Below are positions 50,185 through 60,957 of a stretch of DNA of 64,000 nucleotides, in pieces. A program made the position numbers and the translations under genes. A model generated the notes under the pieces. It saw only the letters and a list, made by a program, of their open reading frames with translations, searched no databases and was not told where the DNA came from. How positions within the stretch are numbered: position 1 is the stretch's first letter; the number at the start of each line of letters is the position of its first letter. The DNA lies in contig NZ_JAJNOC010000001.1 of NCBI RefSeq assembly GCF_021044825.1, positions 1,488,001-1,552,000 on the forward strand. The letters run 5' to 3'. The DNA comes from Massilia phyllostachyos (lineage in GTDB: Bacteria; Pseudomonadota; Gammaproteobacteria; Burkholderiales; Burkholderiaceae_D).

Positions 50185-50984
50185 TGGGCCGCGCCGGCCG
50201 CGCAGCAGCAAGTCTCTTCGCCCTGGCAGTGCTGGGCGGATGCGCCAGCAATGGCGGGACCGGCGGCGGCGAACTGAAAACCGCGTCCGACCAGACCGCG
50301 GTGGAAAAGCGCGCCAACATCCGCATGCAGCTGGCGGTCGGCTATTACCAGAACGCCCAGTACGAAACCGCGCTCGACGAGGTCAAGCAGGCGATCGCGA
50401 TCGACACCGGCTATGCCGAGGCTTACGGCCTGCGCGCCCTGATCTATACCGCGATGGGGCAGCTGCAGCTGGCCGACGACAACTACCAGCACGCGCTGCG
50501 CCTGCAGCCGAACAACCCGGACCTGGCCAACAACTACGGCTCCTTCCTGTGCCAGTCGCTGAACAAGCCGGCCCAGGCGATGCCGTACTTCGAACGCGCA
50601 CTGAACAACCGCAGCTACCAGACCCCGGTCAGCGCGCTGGTGAACGCCGGCGTGTGCGGCATCCGCAACCGCAATTTCGAGGCCGCCGAGCGCCACCTGC
50701 TCGAGGCCCTGCGCTACAACCCCGACCTGCAGGCGACCAATGCCGGCCTGGCGCGGATCTATTACGAGCGGCGCGATTACCCGCGCGCCGGTTTTTTCAT
50801 TAACCGCCTGATCGAGACGGCGAAACTCGACACGCTGCCGGCCGACACCTTGTGGCTGGCGCTGCGGGTGCAGCGCAAGCTGGGTGAACGGACGCATGAA
50901 GCGAGCCTGGCAGCCCAGCTGCGGCGCCGTTTCCCGGGATCGGCCGAGTACGCGGCTTTCGAGCGCGGCGCATTTGATGAGTGA
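50184..50984 (+). CDS. pilW: Type IV pilus biogenesis/stability lipoprotein PilW
   Basis: 266 residues. Lipobox LGGC (Cys20 or so), then TPR repeats: YQNAQYETALDEVKQAIAID, YAEAYGLRALIYTAMGQLQL, NPDLANNYGSFLCQSLNKPA and LLEALRYNPDLQATNAGLAR. PilW (PilF in Pseudomonas) is the pilotin needed for PilQ secretin insertion and fibre stability. Starts on the last base of rlmN, so it is translationally coupled. Confidence 0.93.
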
Positions 50985-50994
50985 GACGAGGAAC

Positions 50995-51990
50995 ATGAAC
51001 GAGCATGCAGACCAGCCGGCAACCCCGGGCAAGGACACGGGCATTCCCGGCAAGACCCTGCAATCCCAGCGCGAAGCCATGGGCTGGAGCGTGGAGCAAG
51101 TGGCCGACCAGCTGAAGCTGGCCCCGCGCCAGATCCTGGCGCTGGAAGCGGGCAACTATGCCGCATTGCCGAGCCCGGCCGTGACGCGCGGCTTCGTGCG
51201 CGCCTACGCCAAGCTGCTCAAGATTGACGCCGCCCCGCTGGTCGCGATGATCGAGATGAACATGCCGCCGGAAGCGCAGGCGGGCGCCAGCAATGTGCGC
51301 CGCGAGCAGCGTCCGGCCTCGTTCTCGGAAAAGAGCCGCTTCCCGGTGGGCGGCAAGCGCAACAAGGTGCCGGCCGGCCTGATCGGCGGCGTCATCGTGC
51401 TGGCCGCCGCCGGCGCCGCGCTGTGGCACTTCGGCCTGCTGCCAGGCAGCAACCAGCCGGCGCCGCATAGCAATCCGGATGGCGCCGTGATCGAGACGCC
51501 GATGGCGACCCCGGGCGGCATCGCCCCGGCCGGCCAGGATGCGCTGCAGAGCCCGTCCGTTCCCCTGATTTCCGTGCCGGCGCCGGCAGCCGAAGGTGCA
51601 GCGCCTGGCGCCGCCCCGGCCACCACCCCGGCTGCGCCGGCGACCGCCCCGGCCACTGTGCCCGGCGCGACGGCGACCCCGGCCGCGCCTGCCGCGACGG
51701 CGCCCGCACCGGTCGCCGCGGCGCCTGTTGCCGCACCCGCGGCCGCCGGCGGCAATGCCCTGGTGCTGAACGTGCGCGAGGATTCCTGGATCGGCGTGCG
51801 TCCGGTCGGTGGCGGCAAGCCGCTGCTGTGGCGCGAGGTCAAGGCCGGCGCTACGGAAACCATCGACCTGGCCGGACCGGTCACCCTGACCGTCGGCAAT
51901 CCGGGTGGTGTGACCGCGACCCTGCGTGGCGCCGCGGTCGGCCTGCAGGAAACGCCTGGCAAGAAATTCGCCCAAGTCTCCTTGAAGTAA
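50995..51990 (+). CDS. rodZ: RodZ-like helix-turn-helix membrane protein
   Basis: 331 residues. Cytoplasmic helix-turn-helix (about 20-90: LQSQREAMGWSVEQVADQLK, SPAVTRGFVRAYAKLLKID), a membrane helix (about 125-147), a long Ala/Pro/Thr linker (about 160-250) and a C-terminal DUF4115 domain (NVREDSWIGVRPVGGGKPLL, VTLTVGNPGGVTATLRG). RodZ links MreB to the cell-wall elongation machinery. ATG 50995 is used; ATG 50977, overlapping pilW, is possible since the Shine-Dalgarno spacing of the first is short. Confidence 0.9.
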   Translation: MNEHADQPATPGKDTGIPGKTLQSQREAMGWSVEQVADQLKLAPRQILALEAGNYAALPSPAVTRGFVRAYAKLLKIDAAPLVAMIEMNMPPEAQAGASNVRREQRPASFSEKSRFPVGGKRNKVPAGLIGGVIVLAAAGAALWHFGLLPGSNQPAPHSNPDGAVIETPMATPGGIAPAGQDALQSPSVPLISVPAPAAEGAAPGAAPATTPAAPATAPATVPGATATPAAPAATAPAPVAAAPVAAPAAAGGNALVLNVREDSWIGVRPVGGGKPLLWREVKAGATETIDLAGPVTLTVGNPGGVTATLRGAAVGLQETPGKKFAQVSLK

Positions 51991-51993
51991 GCA

Positions 51994-53301
51994 ATGGAAC
52001 AGAACATGAGTGAACCAATCCCGTCCGGCCCGCTGGCGCGCCGCGCCAGCCGCAAGGTCGCGGTCTCGCATGGCAACCGCACCGTCTGGGTCGGCGGCGA
52101 CGCGCCGGTGGTGGTGCAGTCGATGACCAACACGGACACGGCCGACGCAATCGGCACCGCGATCCAGGTCAAGGAACTGGCGCGCGCCGGTTCGGAAATC
52201 GTCCGCATCACGGTCGATACCCCGGCCGCCGCCGCCGCCGTGCCGGCCATCCGCGAACAGCTCGACCGCATGGAAATCGACACCCCGCTGGTCGGCGATT
52301 TCCACTACAACGGCCACCTGCTGCTGCGCGACTATCCGGAATGCGCGCAGGCGCTGTCGAAATACCGCATCAACCCGGGAAACGTGGGGCAGGGCGCCAA
52401 GCGCGATACCCAGTTCGCCCAGATGATCGAGATCGCGGCCAAGTACGACAAGCCGGTGCGCATCGGCGTCAACTGGGGCTCGCTCGACCAGTCGCTGCTG
52501 GCGCGCATCATGGACGAGAACGCGTCGCGGGCGAATCCGTGGAGCGCCCAGGCCGTGATGTACGAAGCGCTCATCACCTCGGCGATCGAGAACGCCGTGC
52601 GGGCCGAGGAAGTCGGCCTGGCGCGCGACAAGATCATCCTCTCCTGCAAGGTGTCGGGCGTGCAGGACCTGATCGCGGTCTACCGCGAACTGGCGCGCCG
52701 CTGCGACTACCCGCTGCACCTGGGCCTGACCGAGGCCGGCATGGGCAGCAAGGGCATCGTGGCCTCGACCGCGGCCCTGTCGGTGCTGCTGCAGGAAGGC
52801 ATCGGCGACACCATCCGCATTTCGCTGACCCCGGAACCGGGCGGCGACCGCACCCGCGAAGTGGTGGTCGGCCAGGAAATCCTGCAGACCATGGGCCTGC
52901 GCAAGTTCACGCCGATGGTGATCGCCTGCCCGGGCTGCGGCCGCACCACCTCGACCGTGTTCCAGGAACTGGCGGACAATATCCAGACCTTCCTGCGCGA
53001 GCAGATGCCGGAGTGGAAGAAGACCTATCCGGGCGTGGAAGCGATGAACGTCGCCGTGATGGGCTGCATCGTCAACGGGCCGGGCGAATCGAAGCACGCG
53101 AACATCGGCATCAGCTTGCCGGGCACGGGCGAATCGCCGGCGGCGCCGGTGTTTGTCGATGGGCAGAAGGTTGCCACCTTGCGCGGCGAGCGCATCGTGG
53201 AGGAGTTCAAGACCATCGTGCTGAACTACGTCCAGAAAAATTATGGGCGAGCCGGGGTTTCGGACGACATGTCGTCCGCCGGCGCAGCGACCCTGGCGTG
53301 A
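51994..53301 (+). CDS. ispG: 4-Hydroxy-3-methylbut-2-enyl diphosphate synthase
   Basis: 435 residues (431 if starting at the ATG at 52006). N-terminal TIM barrel with [31 protein letters not shown] and [14 protein letters not shown]-terminal 4Fe-4S ligands in [12 protein letters not shown] and [16 protein letters not shown]. It reduces MEcPP to HMBPP in the MEP isoprenoid pathway. It follows rodZ directly and precedes hisS, as in most betaproteobacteria. Confidence 0.95.
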   Translation: MEQNMSEPIPSGPLARRASRKVAVSHGNRTVWVGGDAPVVVQSMTNTDTADAIGTAIQVKELARAGSEIVRITVDTPAAAAAVPAIREQLDRMEIDTPLVGDFHYNGHLLLRDYPECAQALSKYRINPGNVGQGAKRDTQFAQMIEIAAKYDKPVRIGVNWGSLDQSLLARIMDENASRANPWSAQAVMYEALITSAIENAVRAEEVGLARDKIILSCKVSGVQDLIAVYRELARRCDYPLHLGLTEAGMGSKGIVASTAALSVLLQEGIGDTIRISLTPEPGGDRTREVVVGQEILQTMGLRKFTPMVIACPGCGRTTSTVFQELADNIQTFLREQMPEWKKTYPGVEAMNVAVMGCIVNGPGESKHANIGISLPGTGESPAAPVFVDGQKVATLRGERIVEEFKTIVLNYVQKNYGRAGVSDDMSSAGAATLA

Positions 53302-53370
53302 GCCGGGGGCTGTGGAGAGCTTGCAGAACCGCGGCTTGAAGCAGCGCCCAATACAGAAGTGAAAGAAATC

Positions 53371-54729
53371 ATGTCCAAACCAGAAAAAATCGTCGCCGTC
53401 AAAGGCATGAACGACATCCTCCCGCAAGACGCACCGATGTGGGAGCTGTTCGAGAACACCGCCGAGACCATCCTGAAAAGCTACGGCTACCAGAAGATCG
53501 TCACCCCGATCGTCGAGGATACGAGCCTGTTCGCGCGCGCCATCGGCGCCGTGACCGACATCGTCGAGAAGGAGATGTACTCCTTCGAAGACTCGATGAA
53601 CGGCGACCAGCTGACCCTGCGCCCCGAAGGCACCGCCGGCGCCGTGCGCGCCGTCATCGAGCATAACCTCGTCTACGACGGCCCCAAGCGCCTGTGGTAC
53701 AAGGGCCCGATGTTCCGCCACGAGCGTCCGCAGCGCGGCCGCTACCGCCAGTTCTTCCAGTTCGGCGCCGAAGCCGTCGGCTTCTCGGGCCCGGACATCG
53801 ATGCCGAGCTGATCATGCTGTGCCGCCGCCTGTGGGACGACCTCGGCCTGCAGAACGTGCGCCTGGAACTCAATTCGATCGGCAACGCCGACGAGCGCCT
53901 GCGCCACCGCGCCGAGCTGATCGCCTACCTGGAAAAGCACGAGGACATCCTCGACGCCGAGGCCAAGCGCCGCCTGCACAGCAATCCGCTGCGCATCCTG
54001 GACACCAAGAACCCGGCGATGCAGGACATGGTCAACGGCGCGCCCAAGCTGCTGGACTACCTGGGCGAGGAATCGCTGGCCCACCTCAACGGCCTGAAGA
54101 ACATCCTAGACCGCAACGCCGTGCAGTACACCATCAACCCGCGCCTGGTGCGCGGCCTGGACTACTACAACCGCACCGTGTTCGAGTGGGTCACCGACGA
54201 GCTCGGCTCGCAGGGCACCATCTGCGCGGGCGGCCGGTATGACCCGCTGATCGAGCAGTTCGGCGGCAAGCCGACCCCGGCGGTCGGCTTCGCGATGGGC
54301 ATGGAACGCATCATCGAGCTGATGAAGGGCCTCGGCGAAGCCCAGGCCCCGGCGCAGTGCGACGTCTACATGGTGCACCAGGGCGAAGGCGCGCAGATGC
54401 AGGCCTTCATCATGGCCGAGCGCCTGCGGGATGCCGGCCTGGATGTTGTGTTACATTGCGCAACGCCGGCCGGCGCGGGCAGCTTCAAGAGCCAGATGAA
54501 GAAGGCCGACGGCAGCGGCGCCGCCTTCGCCGTCATCATCGGCGAAGACGAGATGGCCAAGGGCCAGGCCGCCGTGAAATCCCTCCGCGGTGAAGCCGGC
54601 GAACAGCAGCAGGCCAGCGTCGCCTTCGAGGAACTGGTGGACCACGTGGTCGACCAGATCATCGGCGGCGGCGAGCACGACTGCGACGACGAGAACTGCG
54701 CGGAACACGGCCACCACCACCGTCCGTAA
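53371..54729 (+). CDS. hisS: Histidyl-tRNA synthetase with His/Cys-rich C-terminal tail
   Basis: 452 residues. Class II motifs: motif 2 [20 protein letters not shown], the histidine-binding [16 protein letters not shown] and motif 3 [16 protein letters not shown]. An anticodon-binding domain follows. The last 18 residues, [18 protein letters not shown], are an acidic His/Cys cluster beyond the usual end of the enzyme and probably bind metal. The start is ATG 53371 with AAAGAAA before it; a GTG upstream is less likely. Confidence 0.95.
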   Translation: MSKPEKIVAVKGMNDILPQDAPMWELFENTAETILKSYGYQKIVTPIVEDTSLFARAIGAVTDIVEKEMYSFEDSMNGDQLTLRPEGTAGAVRAVIEHNLVYDGPKRLWYKGPMFRHERPQRGRYRQFFQFGAEAVGFSGPDIDAELIMLCRRLWDDLGLQNVRLELNSIGNADERLRHRAELIAYLEKHEDILDAEAKRRLHSNPLRILDTKNPAMQDMVNGAPKLLDYLGEESLAHLNGLKNILDRNAVQYTINPRLVRGLDYYNRTVFEWVTDELGSQGTICAGGRYDPLIEQFGGKPTPAVGFAMGMERIIELMKGLGEAQAPAQCDVYMVHQGEGAQMQAFIMAERLRDAGLDVVLHCATPAGAGSFKSQMKKADGSGAAFAVIIGEDEMAKGQAAVKSLRGEAGEQQQASVAFEELVDHVVDQIIGGGEHDCDDENCAEHGHHHRP

Positions 54730-54775
54730 CACCGATTCCCCACCGATCCACAACAACTACAACAGCAGAGTTACC

Positions 54776-55456
54776 ATGGCATACGATCTCGAAGAACAGG
54801 AACAGATTGCTTCATTCAAGGCCTTTTGGGCCCGCTTCGGCAACATCATCCTCTGGGTGCTGATCATCGCCCTCGGTTCCTACGCCGGCTACAACTACTG
54901 GAATTCGCACAAGCGCAACCAGGCCGTCGAGGCCTCGGCGCTGTACGACGAGCTGCAGGTCTCCCTGGCCGCGAACGACAACGCCAAGGTCCAGCGCATC
55001 GCCGGCGACATCCAGAAGAAGTACGAAGGCACCGCCTACGCGCAGATGGCCGCCCTGGGCGCCGCCAAGACCGCGTTCGAGGCGAACGACCTGAAGACCG
55101 CCAAGGCGCAGCTGCAGTGGGCGGTCGACAAGGGCAACGACGAGTACAAGGCGGTCGCCAAGCTGCGCCTGGCCGGCGTGCTGCTGGACGAGAAGTCGTA
55201 TGACGCCGCCCTGAAGCTGCTGAACGACTCGTTCCCGGCGGCCTTCTCGGCCGAAGTCTCGGACCGCAAGGGCGACGTGCTGGTGGCGCAGAACAAGCTG
55301 GCGGAAGCGCGCCAGGCCTACACTGCCGCCTACGCCGCGATGCCGAAGGAAAACCCGGGCCGCCAGCTGGTCCAGGTCAAGCTCGAAGCCATCGGCGGCA
55401 GCGTGCCGGCGGAGAAAGATGCGACAGCCGCAGACGAGGCGAAAGCAGCCGCGTAA
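54776..55456 (+). CDS. YfgM family tetratricopeptide protein
   Basis: 226 residues. A cytoplasmic N-terminal stretch (MAYDLEEQEQIASFKAFWAR), one membrane helix (about 24-43), then a periplasmic TPR domain (RIAGDIQKKYEGTAYAQMAA, GDVLVAQNKLAEARQAYTAA). YfgM (ancillary SecYEG translocon subunit) is normally encoded between hisS and bamB. It is thought to link the translocon to periplasmic chaperones. The start follows the hisS stop by 46 nt. Confidence 0.9.
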   Translation: MAYDLEEQEQIASFKAFWARFGNIILWVLIIALGSYAGYNYWNSHKRNQAVEASALYDELQVSLAANDNAKVQRIAGDIQKKYEGTAYAQMAALGAAKTAFEANDLKTAKAQLQWAVDKGNDEYKAVAKLRLAGVLLDEKSYDAALKLLNDSFPAAFSAEVSDRKGDVLVAQNKLAEARQAYTAAYAAMPKENPGRQLVQVKLEAIGGSVPAEKDATAADEAKAAA

Positions 55457-55471
55457 AACCCCAGAATGAAG

Positions 55472-55502
55472 GCCCGCGCCCGCCGGCCAGGTGGGCGCGG
55501 GC
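55472..55502 (+). terminator. GC-rich hairpin between yfgM and bamB
   Basis: GCCCGCGCCC (55472-55481) and GGGCGCGGGC (55493-55502). Stem of 10 bp with an 11-nt loop and no T run; possibly stabilises the upstream transcript or attenuates. Confidence 0.4.
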
Positions 55503-55528
55503 TTATGTCCTCTAAAAGGTTAAAGAAT

Positions 55529-56701
55529 ATGCGTATTAGCAGCAAACTTGTTGGTGTTGGTGTACTGGCCCTGGTGACGGGCTGCTCGAGCATTCCGCAG
55601 CTGTCCTCGCTCAGCAAGCTCAATCCCTTCTCGTCCAAGAAGACGACCGACCAGCCGGCCGAGCTCGTCGAGCTGAAGGGCTCGATGGCGGTGCGCACCG
55701 CGTGGAAACTGGACATCGGCAAAGCCGGCGCCTACACCTTCTCGCCTGCGCTGGCCGGCAACACCGTGGTGGTGGCCAGCAACGCCGGTGACATCGCGCG
55801 CGTCGAAGCCGCCACCGGCAAGCTGCTGTGGCGCATCAAGGCGGGCACCGAGCTCGCCAGCGGCGTCGGCACCGACGGCAACCTGATCGTGGTCGGCGGC
55901 GACAAGGGCAAGCTGCTCGCCTTCGACATGGACGGCAAGAAGCTGTGGGATGCGCAACTCTCGAGCGAACTGCTGTCCTCGCCGGTGGTGGGACAGGGCA
56001 TCGTGGTCGCGCGCAGCCTCGACAACCGCATCGTCGGCCTGGACGCCAAGACCGGCCAGGCCAAGTGGACCACCCAGCGCACCTCGCCGCCATTGACCCT
56101 GCGCACCGCGCCGGGCATGGTGGTGACCGGCACCGACGTGCTGGTGGCGCAGCCGGCCGGCAAGCTGTCGGCCCTGATCCTGGCCACCGGCGCGCCGCGC
56201 TGGGACCTGGAAGTGGGCGTCTCGCGCGGCGCCACCGAGCTGGAGCGCGTGACCGACATCGGCGGCTACCCGGTGCTGTTCGAATCCGACGTCTGCGCCG
56301 TGTCCTACCAGGGCCGCGTGGGCTGCTTCGAGGCGGCCAGCGGTTCGCAGCGCTGGACCCGCGACCTGTCGTCGCAGGCCGGCGTGGCGGTCGACCAGCT
56401 CTACGTCTTCGCACCCGACGACAAGGGTTCGCTGTTCGCCTATAACCGCGACACCGGCGCCAACGCCTGGAAGAACGACAAGCTGGCCTTCCGCCGCCTG
56501 TCGACGCCGGTGTCCTACGGCCGCGCGGTGGCGGTCGGCGACTACCAGGGCTACGTGCACTTCCTGTCGCGCGAAGACGGCTCTTTCCTGGCGCGCGCCG
56601 CCACCGACGGCAGCCAGATCATCGGCACCCCGCTGGTGGCCGGATCGCACCTGATTTTTCAAACACAAAATGGAACTGTGACCGCCATCGCGGTCGAATA
56701 G
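55529..56701 (+). CDS. bamB: Outer-membrane assembly lipoprotein BamB
   Basis: 390 residues. Lipobox VTGC (Cys19), then PQQ-like beta-propeller repeats (VVASNAGDIARVEAATGKLL, LIVVGGDKGKLLAFDMDGKK, GQGIVVARSLDNRIVGLDAK, CFEAASGSQRWTRDLSSQ). BamB is part of the BAM complex and binds BamA to help insert beta-barrels. ATG 55529 (MRISSKLVG) begins the signal peptide; an upstream frame has a hairpin and is rejected. Shine-Dalgarno AAAGGTTAAAG is spaced a bit far. Confidence 0.94.
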   Translation: MRISSKLVGVGVLALVTGCSSIPQLSSLSKLNPFSSKKTTDQPAELVELKGSMAVRTAWKLDIGKAGAYTFSPALAGNTVVVASNAGDIARVEAATGKLLWRIKAGTELASGVGTDGNLIVVGGDKGKLLAFDMDGKKLWDAQLSSELLSSPVVGQGIVVARSLDNRIVGLDAKTGQAKWTTQRTSPPLTLRTAPGMVVTGTDVLVAQPAGKLSALILATGAPRWDLEVGVSRGATELERVTDIGGYPVLFESDVCAVSYQGRVGCFEAASGSQRWTRDLSSQAGVAVDQLYVFAPDDKGSLFAYNRDTGANAWKNDKLAFRRLSTPVSYGRAVAVGDYQGYVHFLSREDGSFLARAATDGSQIIGTPLVAGSHLIFQTQNGTVTAIAVE

Positions 56702-56710
56702 AATAAATAC

Positions 56711-58054
56711 ATGAAGCCGGTAATCGCACTCGTAGGTCGCCCCAACGTCGGGAAATCGACCCTGTTCAATCGCCTGACCCGTTCGCGCGACGCGCTGGTG
56801 GCCGACCTCCCAGGTCTCACCCGCGACCGCCACTATGGCGAGGGCCGGATCGGCGAGCGCCCCTTCCTGGTCATCGACACCGGCGGTTTCGAACCGGTGG
56901 CCAAGGAGGGGATCATGCACGAAATGGCGCAGCAGACGCGCCAGGCGGTGGCGGAAGCCGACGTCGTCGTGTTCATCGTCGACGGCCGCCAGGGCCTGAC
57001 CCCGCACGACAAGACCATTACCGATTACCTGCGCAAGCAGAACCGCAAGGTCATGCTCGTGGTCAACAAGTCCGAGGGCATGAAGTACACCTCGGTCACC
57101 GCCGATTTCTACGAACTCGGCATGGGCGACCCGTACGTCATTTCGGCCGCCCACGGCGACGGCGTGCACGACCTGGTCAACGAGGCGCTCGACTTCGCCT
57201 TCGAGAATCGTCCGGACGAGGAAAACGAGGCGGAGCACCCGGACCACGGCATCAAGATCGCCATCGTCGGCCGCCCGAACGTGGGCAAGTCGACCCTGAT
57301 CAACACCCTGGTCGGCGAGCAGCGCGTGATCGCCTTCGACATGCCGGGCACCACCCGCGACTCGATCGAAGTGCCGTTCGAACGCGACGGCAAGAAGTAC
57401 ACCCTGATCGACACCGCCGGTATCCGCCGCCGCGGCAAGATTTTCGAGGCCATCGAGAAATTCTCGGTCATCAAGACCATGCAGTCGATCTCGGACGCCA
57501 ACGTGATCGTGCTGCTGCTGGACGCCCAGCAAGACATTTCCGAGCAAGATGCCCACATCGCCGGCTTCATCCTGGAATCGGGCCGCGCGCTGGTGGTGGC
57601 CGTGAACAAATGGGACGGCCTGCAGTCGGACGACCGCGACCAGGTTAAGATGGACCTCGACCGCAAGCTCGATTTCCTCTCCTTTGCCAAGACCCATTTC
57701 GTGTCGGCACTGAAGGGTACCGGCATCAGCCAGCTGATGAAGTCGGTGGACTCGGCATACGCCGCGGCGACCGCCAACCTGTCGACTCCGCGCCTGACGC
57801 GTGCGCTGCAGGAAGCGATCGAGAAGCAGGAACCGAAGCGCAAGGGCAGCACCCGTCCGAAGCTGCGCTACGCCCACCAGGGCGGCCAGAATCCGCCGAT
57901 CATCGTCATCCACGGCAATGCCCTGGAAGCCGTCAGCGAGCCGTACAAGCGCTACCTGGAGAAGCATTTCCGCGACACCTTCAACCTCGTCGGCACCCCC
58001 GTGCGCCTCGAGCTGCGTACAGGCAAGAATCCATTTGCCAAGGAGCAGAAATAG
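56711..58054 (+). CDS. der: Ribosome biogenesis GTPase Der (EngA)
   Basis: 447 residues. Two GTPase domains in tandem: [19 protein letters not shown] with DTGGFEP and NKSEG in the first; [20 protein letters not shown] with [10 protein letters not shown] and NKWDG in the second. A KH-like C-terminal domain follows ([20 protein letters not shown]). Der is essential for 50S subunit maturation. Located between bamB and hfq as usual. Confidence 0.97.
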   Translation: MKPVIALVGRPNVGKSTLFNRLTRSRDALVADLPGLTRDRHYGEGRIGERPFLVIDTGGFEPVAKEGIMHEMAQQTRQAVAEADVVVFIVDGRQGLTPHDKTITDYLRKQNRKVMLVVNKSEGMKYTSVTADFYELGMGDPYVISAAHGDGVHDLVNEALDFAFENRPDEENEAEHPDHGIKIAIVGRPNVGKSTLINTLVGEQRVIAFDMPGTTRDSIEVPFERDGKKYTLIDTAGIRRRGKIFEAIEKFSVIKTMQSISDANVIVLLLDAQQDISEQDAHIAGFILESGRALVVAVNKWDGLQSDDRDQVKMDLDRKLDFLSFAKTHFVSALKGTGISQLMKSVDSAYAAATANLSTPRLTRALQEAIEKQEPKRKGSTRPKLRYAHQGGQNPPIIVIHGNALEAVSEPYKRYLEKHFRDTFNLVGTPVRLELRTGKNPFAKEQK

Positions 58055-58195
58055 GCCGGTGCAGTACGACAAAAAGTGGCGAAACAGGTTACAGTAGCTC
58101 AGGGCTTTCATTCGCTATAGCGGAATGTGGCCCAAGCACTTGAATTATGGCAAACCGCCATTACTTTTAAACTACAACAACATTACGGAGCTGTT

Positions 58196-58432
58196 ATGAG
58201 CAACAAAGGGCAACTGTTACAAGACCCATTCCTGAACGCTTTGCGCAAGGAGCACGTCCCCGTCTCCATCTACCTGGTCAACGGCATCAAACTGCAAGGC
58301 CATATCGAGTCCTTCGACCAGTACGTCGTCCTGCTTCGTAATACCGTGACCCAGATGGTCTACAAGCATGCCATTTCCACCGTCGTCCCGGCTCGCGCCG
58401 TCAACCTTAACCTCGACTCCGAAGCCGAGTAA
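58196..58432 (+). CDS. hfq: RNA chaperone Hfq
   Basis: 78 residues. Sm1 region with [20 protein letters not shown] and [20 protein letters not shown], Sm2 with [13 protein letters not shown]. The proximal- and distal-face residues are conserved; the C-terminal tail is short, as in other betaproteobacteria. GGAG before ATG 58196. Binds sRNAs and mRNAs and shares a transcript with hflX. Confidence 0.97.
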   Translation: MSNKGQLLQDPFLNALRKEHVPVSIYLVNGIKLQGHIESFDQYVVLLRNTVTQMVYKHAISTVVPARAVNLNLDSEAE

Positions 58433-58437
58433 GGCCG

Positions 58438-59661
58438 ATGGCTGACGCCCCCGGCAACACCTCCATGCGCGCAGCGCTGGTCGGCATCGACTTCGGTACT
58501 GGCGACTTCGGCGCCAGCCTGGAAGAGCTGTCCCTGCTTGCGCGCTCCGCCGGCGCCGATCCGATCACCACGATCACGGCCAAGCGCAGCAGTCCCGATC
58601 CCGCCCACTTCGTCGGCAGCGGCAAGGCCGACGAAATCAAGATGGCCTGCAAGGTCGATGGGATCGACATCGTCATCTTCAACCACGCCCTCTCGCCCGC
58701 CCAGCAGCGCAACCTCGAGCGCCGCCTGGAAGTGCGCGTGGTCGACCGCACCAGCCTGATCCTCGATATCTTCGCCCAGCGCGCCCAGAGCCACGAGGGC
58801 AAGCTACAAGTGGAACTGGCCCAGCTGCAGCACCTGGCCACGCGCCTGATCCGCGGCTGGACCCACCTGGAGCGCCAGAAGGGCGGTATCGGCCTGCGCG
58901 GTCCCGGCGAAACCCAGCTCGAGACCGACCGCCGCCTGATCGGTGAGCGCGTCAAGCAATTGCGCATCCGCCTGACCAAGCTGCGCAAACAGCACGAGAC
59001 CCAGCGCCGCCAGCGCGGCCGCAACCAGACCTTCTCGGTCTCTCTCGTCGGTTATACCAATGCCGGCAAGTCGACCCTGTTCAATACGCTGACCAAGGCC
59101 GGCGTGTATGTTGCGAACCAGCTGTTCGCGACCTTGGACACCACCAGCCGCCGCCTGTACCTGGGCGACGAGGTAGGCAGCGTCGTGATCTCCGATACCG
59201 TTGGCTTCGTGCGCGAGCTGCCCCACCAGCTGGTGGCGGCGTTCCGCGCGACGCTCGAGGAAACCATCCATGCCGACCTGCTGCTGCACGTGGTCGACGG
59301 CAATTCGCCGGTGCGCATGGAACAGATCGAGCAGGTCAACGAGGTGCTGCGCGAGATCGGCGCCGATCACGTCCCCCAGATCCTGGTCTGGAACAAGATC
59401 GACGCGGCCGGGCTGGAGCCCGGGGTCGAGCGTGATGAGTATGATAAGATCAGCCGCGTTTTCATCAGCGCCCATAGCGGCGCCGGGCTGGACCTGCTGC
59501 GCGATGCGATCGTCGAGGCGGCCAAGGCCGCACGAGGCAACAACTACACCAACGAAGGGCAGGACGAGGCCGATGGCTTCGCCGAGGACGAGCCGGGTGG
59601 CGGTCTTCTCAGCGGTCCTGCCGACAATATGCCAACTTCCACCCAATTCGGGCCCCACTAG
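58438..59661 (+). CDS. hflX: Ribosome-splitting GTPase HflX
   Basis: 407 residues. The N-terminal ND1 domain has DPAHFVGSGKADEIKMACK, a coiled-coil linker contains GGIGLRGPGETQLETDRRLI, and the G domain has GYTNAGKSTLFNTLTKAGVY, DTVGFVRELP and NKIDAAG. It recycles stalled 70S ribosomes under heat and stress. Starts 5 nt after hfq. Confidence 0.96.
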   Translation: MADAPGNTSMRAALVGIDFGTGDFGASLEELSLLARSAGADPITTITAKRSSPDPAHFVGSGKADEIKMACKVDGIDIVIFNHALSPAQQRNLERRLEVRVVDRTSLILDIFAQRAQSHEGKLQVELAQLQHLATRLIRGWTHLERQKGGIGLRGPGETQLETDRRLIGERVKQLRIRLTKLRKQHETQRRQRGRNQTFSVSLVGYTNAGKSTLFNTLTKAGVYVANQLFATLDTTSRRLYLGDEVGSVVISDTVGFVRELPHQLVAAFRATLEETIHADLLLHVVDGNSPVRMEQIEQVNEVLREIGADHVPQILVWNKIDAAGLEPGVERDEYDKISRVFISAHSGAGLDLLRDAIVEAAKAARGNNYTNEGQDEADGFAEDEPGGGLLSGPADNMPTSTQFGPH

Positions 59662-59664
59662 CCT

Positions 59665-60957
59665 ATGCTCGTTTCTTTCCTCAAGCGTTGCGGCATCAAA
59701 CTGTCGCTCAACGATCCACGTTGGGGCCATAAACCCCAGGGTGACCACAAGGCCCAGGAAGGCCGCCGGCCGGGTGAAGGCCCGCCCGACCTCGATCAAC
59801 TCTGGCGCGACTTCAACGCGCGCCTGAACCGCCTGTTCGGCGCGCGCGGCAACGGCAACAACGGCGGCGACGGCGGCGGTCCTTACCGCGGCTCGAGCGG
59901 CGCCGGCATCACCGCCGGCGTCGTCGCCGTCATCGTCGGCCTGATCTGGCTGGCGAGCGGCGCCTTCATCGTGCAGGAAGGCCAGGTCGGCGTGGTCACC
60001 ACCTTCGGCAAACTCAGCCACCGGACCGGCGCCGGCTTCAACTGGCGCTGGCCCTACCCGATCCAGGCCCACGAGACCGTCAACGTCTCGCAGATCCGCA
60101 CCGCCGAGATCGGCTACCGCGCGAATGTCCGCAACAAGCAGCCGCAGGAAGCCCTGATGCTGACGGACGACGAGAACATCATCGACATCCAGTTCGCGGT
60201 CCAGTACACCCTGAAGGACCCGGTCCAGTGGTTGTTCAACAACCGCGACCAGGACGACAGCGTGCGCCAGATCGCCGAAACGGCCATTCGCGAAGTGGTC
60301 GGCCGCAGCAAGATGGACTTCGTGCTGTACGAGGGCCGCGAGAAGGTCGCGAGCGACGTGCACCAGATGATGCAGCAGATCGTCGACCGCTACGCGCTCG
60401 GCGCCCTGATCACCAACGTGACCATGCAGGCGGTGCAGCCGCCGGAGCAGGTGCAGGAAGCCTTCGATGACGCCGTGAAAGCCGGCCAGGACCGCGCCCG
60501 CGCCCGCAACGAAGGTGAGGCGTATGCCAACCAGGTGATCCCGCAGGCGCGCGGCCAGGCCTTCCGCCTGGCGCAGGATGCCGAAGCCTACCGCTCGATG
60601 GTGGTGGAAAACGCGACCGGTAACGCTTCGCGCTTCGACCAGGTGGTGGCCGCCTATTCGAAGGCGCCGCAAGTCACCCGCGACCGCATGTACATCGACA
60701 CCATGCAGCAGATCTTCTCCAGCACCAGCAAGGTGATGGTCGATTCGCGCGCGGGCAATCCGATGATCTACCTGCCGCTGGATAAACTGATCGGGCAGGG
60801 CGCCGGCAACGACGGCGTGGGCAGCCGTTCCGGCCCGCAGCAGGTGCCGGCCGCGCCGCAGTCGAATGCGCCGCAGGACGTCATGCAAGCCATGGATTCG
60901 GTGCGTCATCGCGACAGCCGGAGCCGCGATTCCTCACGTGACCGGGAGAGCCGTTAA
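59665..60957 (+). CDS. hflK: FtsH protease modulator HflK
   Basis: 430 residues. A cytoplasmic N-terminal stretch (about 1-80, Gly-rich, RGNGNNGGDGGGPYRG), one membrane helix (about 85-105), then an SPFH/band 7 domain (VQEGQVGVVTTFGKLSHRTG, VTMQAVQPPEQVQEAFDDAV). The C-terminus is Gln/Ser/Arg-rich. With HflC it forms a large periplasm-facing cage around FtsH and controls access of substrates. The ATG lies 3 nt after the hflX stop. Confidence 0.95.
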   Translation: MLVSFLKRCGIKLSLNDPRWGHKPQGDHKAQEGRRPGEGPPDLDQLWRDFNARLNRLFGARGNGNNGGDGGGPYRGSSGAGITAGVVAVIVGLIWLASGAFIVQEGQVGVVTTFGKLSHRTGAGFNWRWPYPIQAHETVNVSQIRTAEIGYRANVRNKQPQEALMLTDDENIIDIQFAVQYTLKDPVQWLFNNRDQDDSVRQIAETAIREVVGRSKMDFVLYEGREKVASDVHQMMQQIVDRYALGALITNVTMQAVQPPEQVQEAFDDAVKAGQDRARARNEGEAYANQVIPQARGQAFRLAQDAEAYRSMVVENATGNASRFDQVVAAYSKAPQVTRDRMYIDTMQQIFSSTSKVMVDSRAGNPMIYLPLDKLIGQGAGNDGVGSRSGPQQVPAAPQSNAPQDVMQAMDSVRHRDSRSRDSSRDRESR

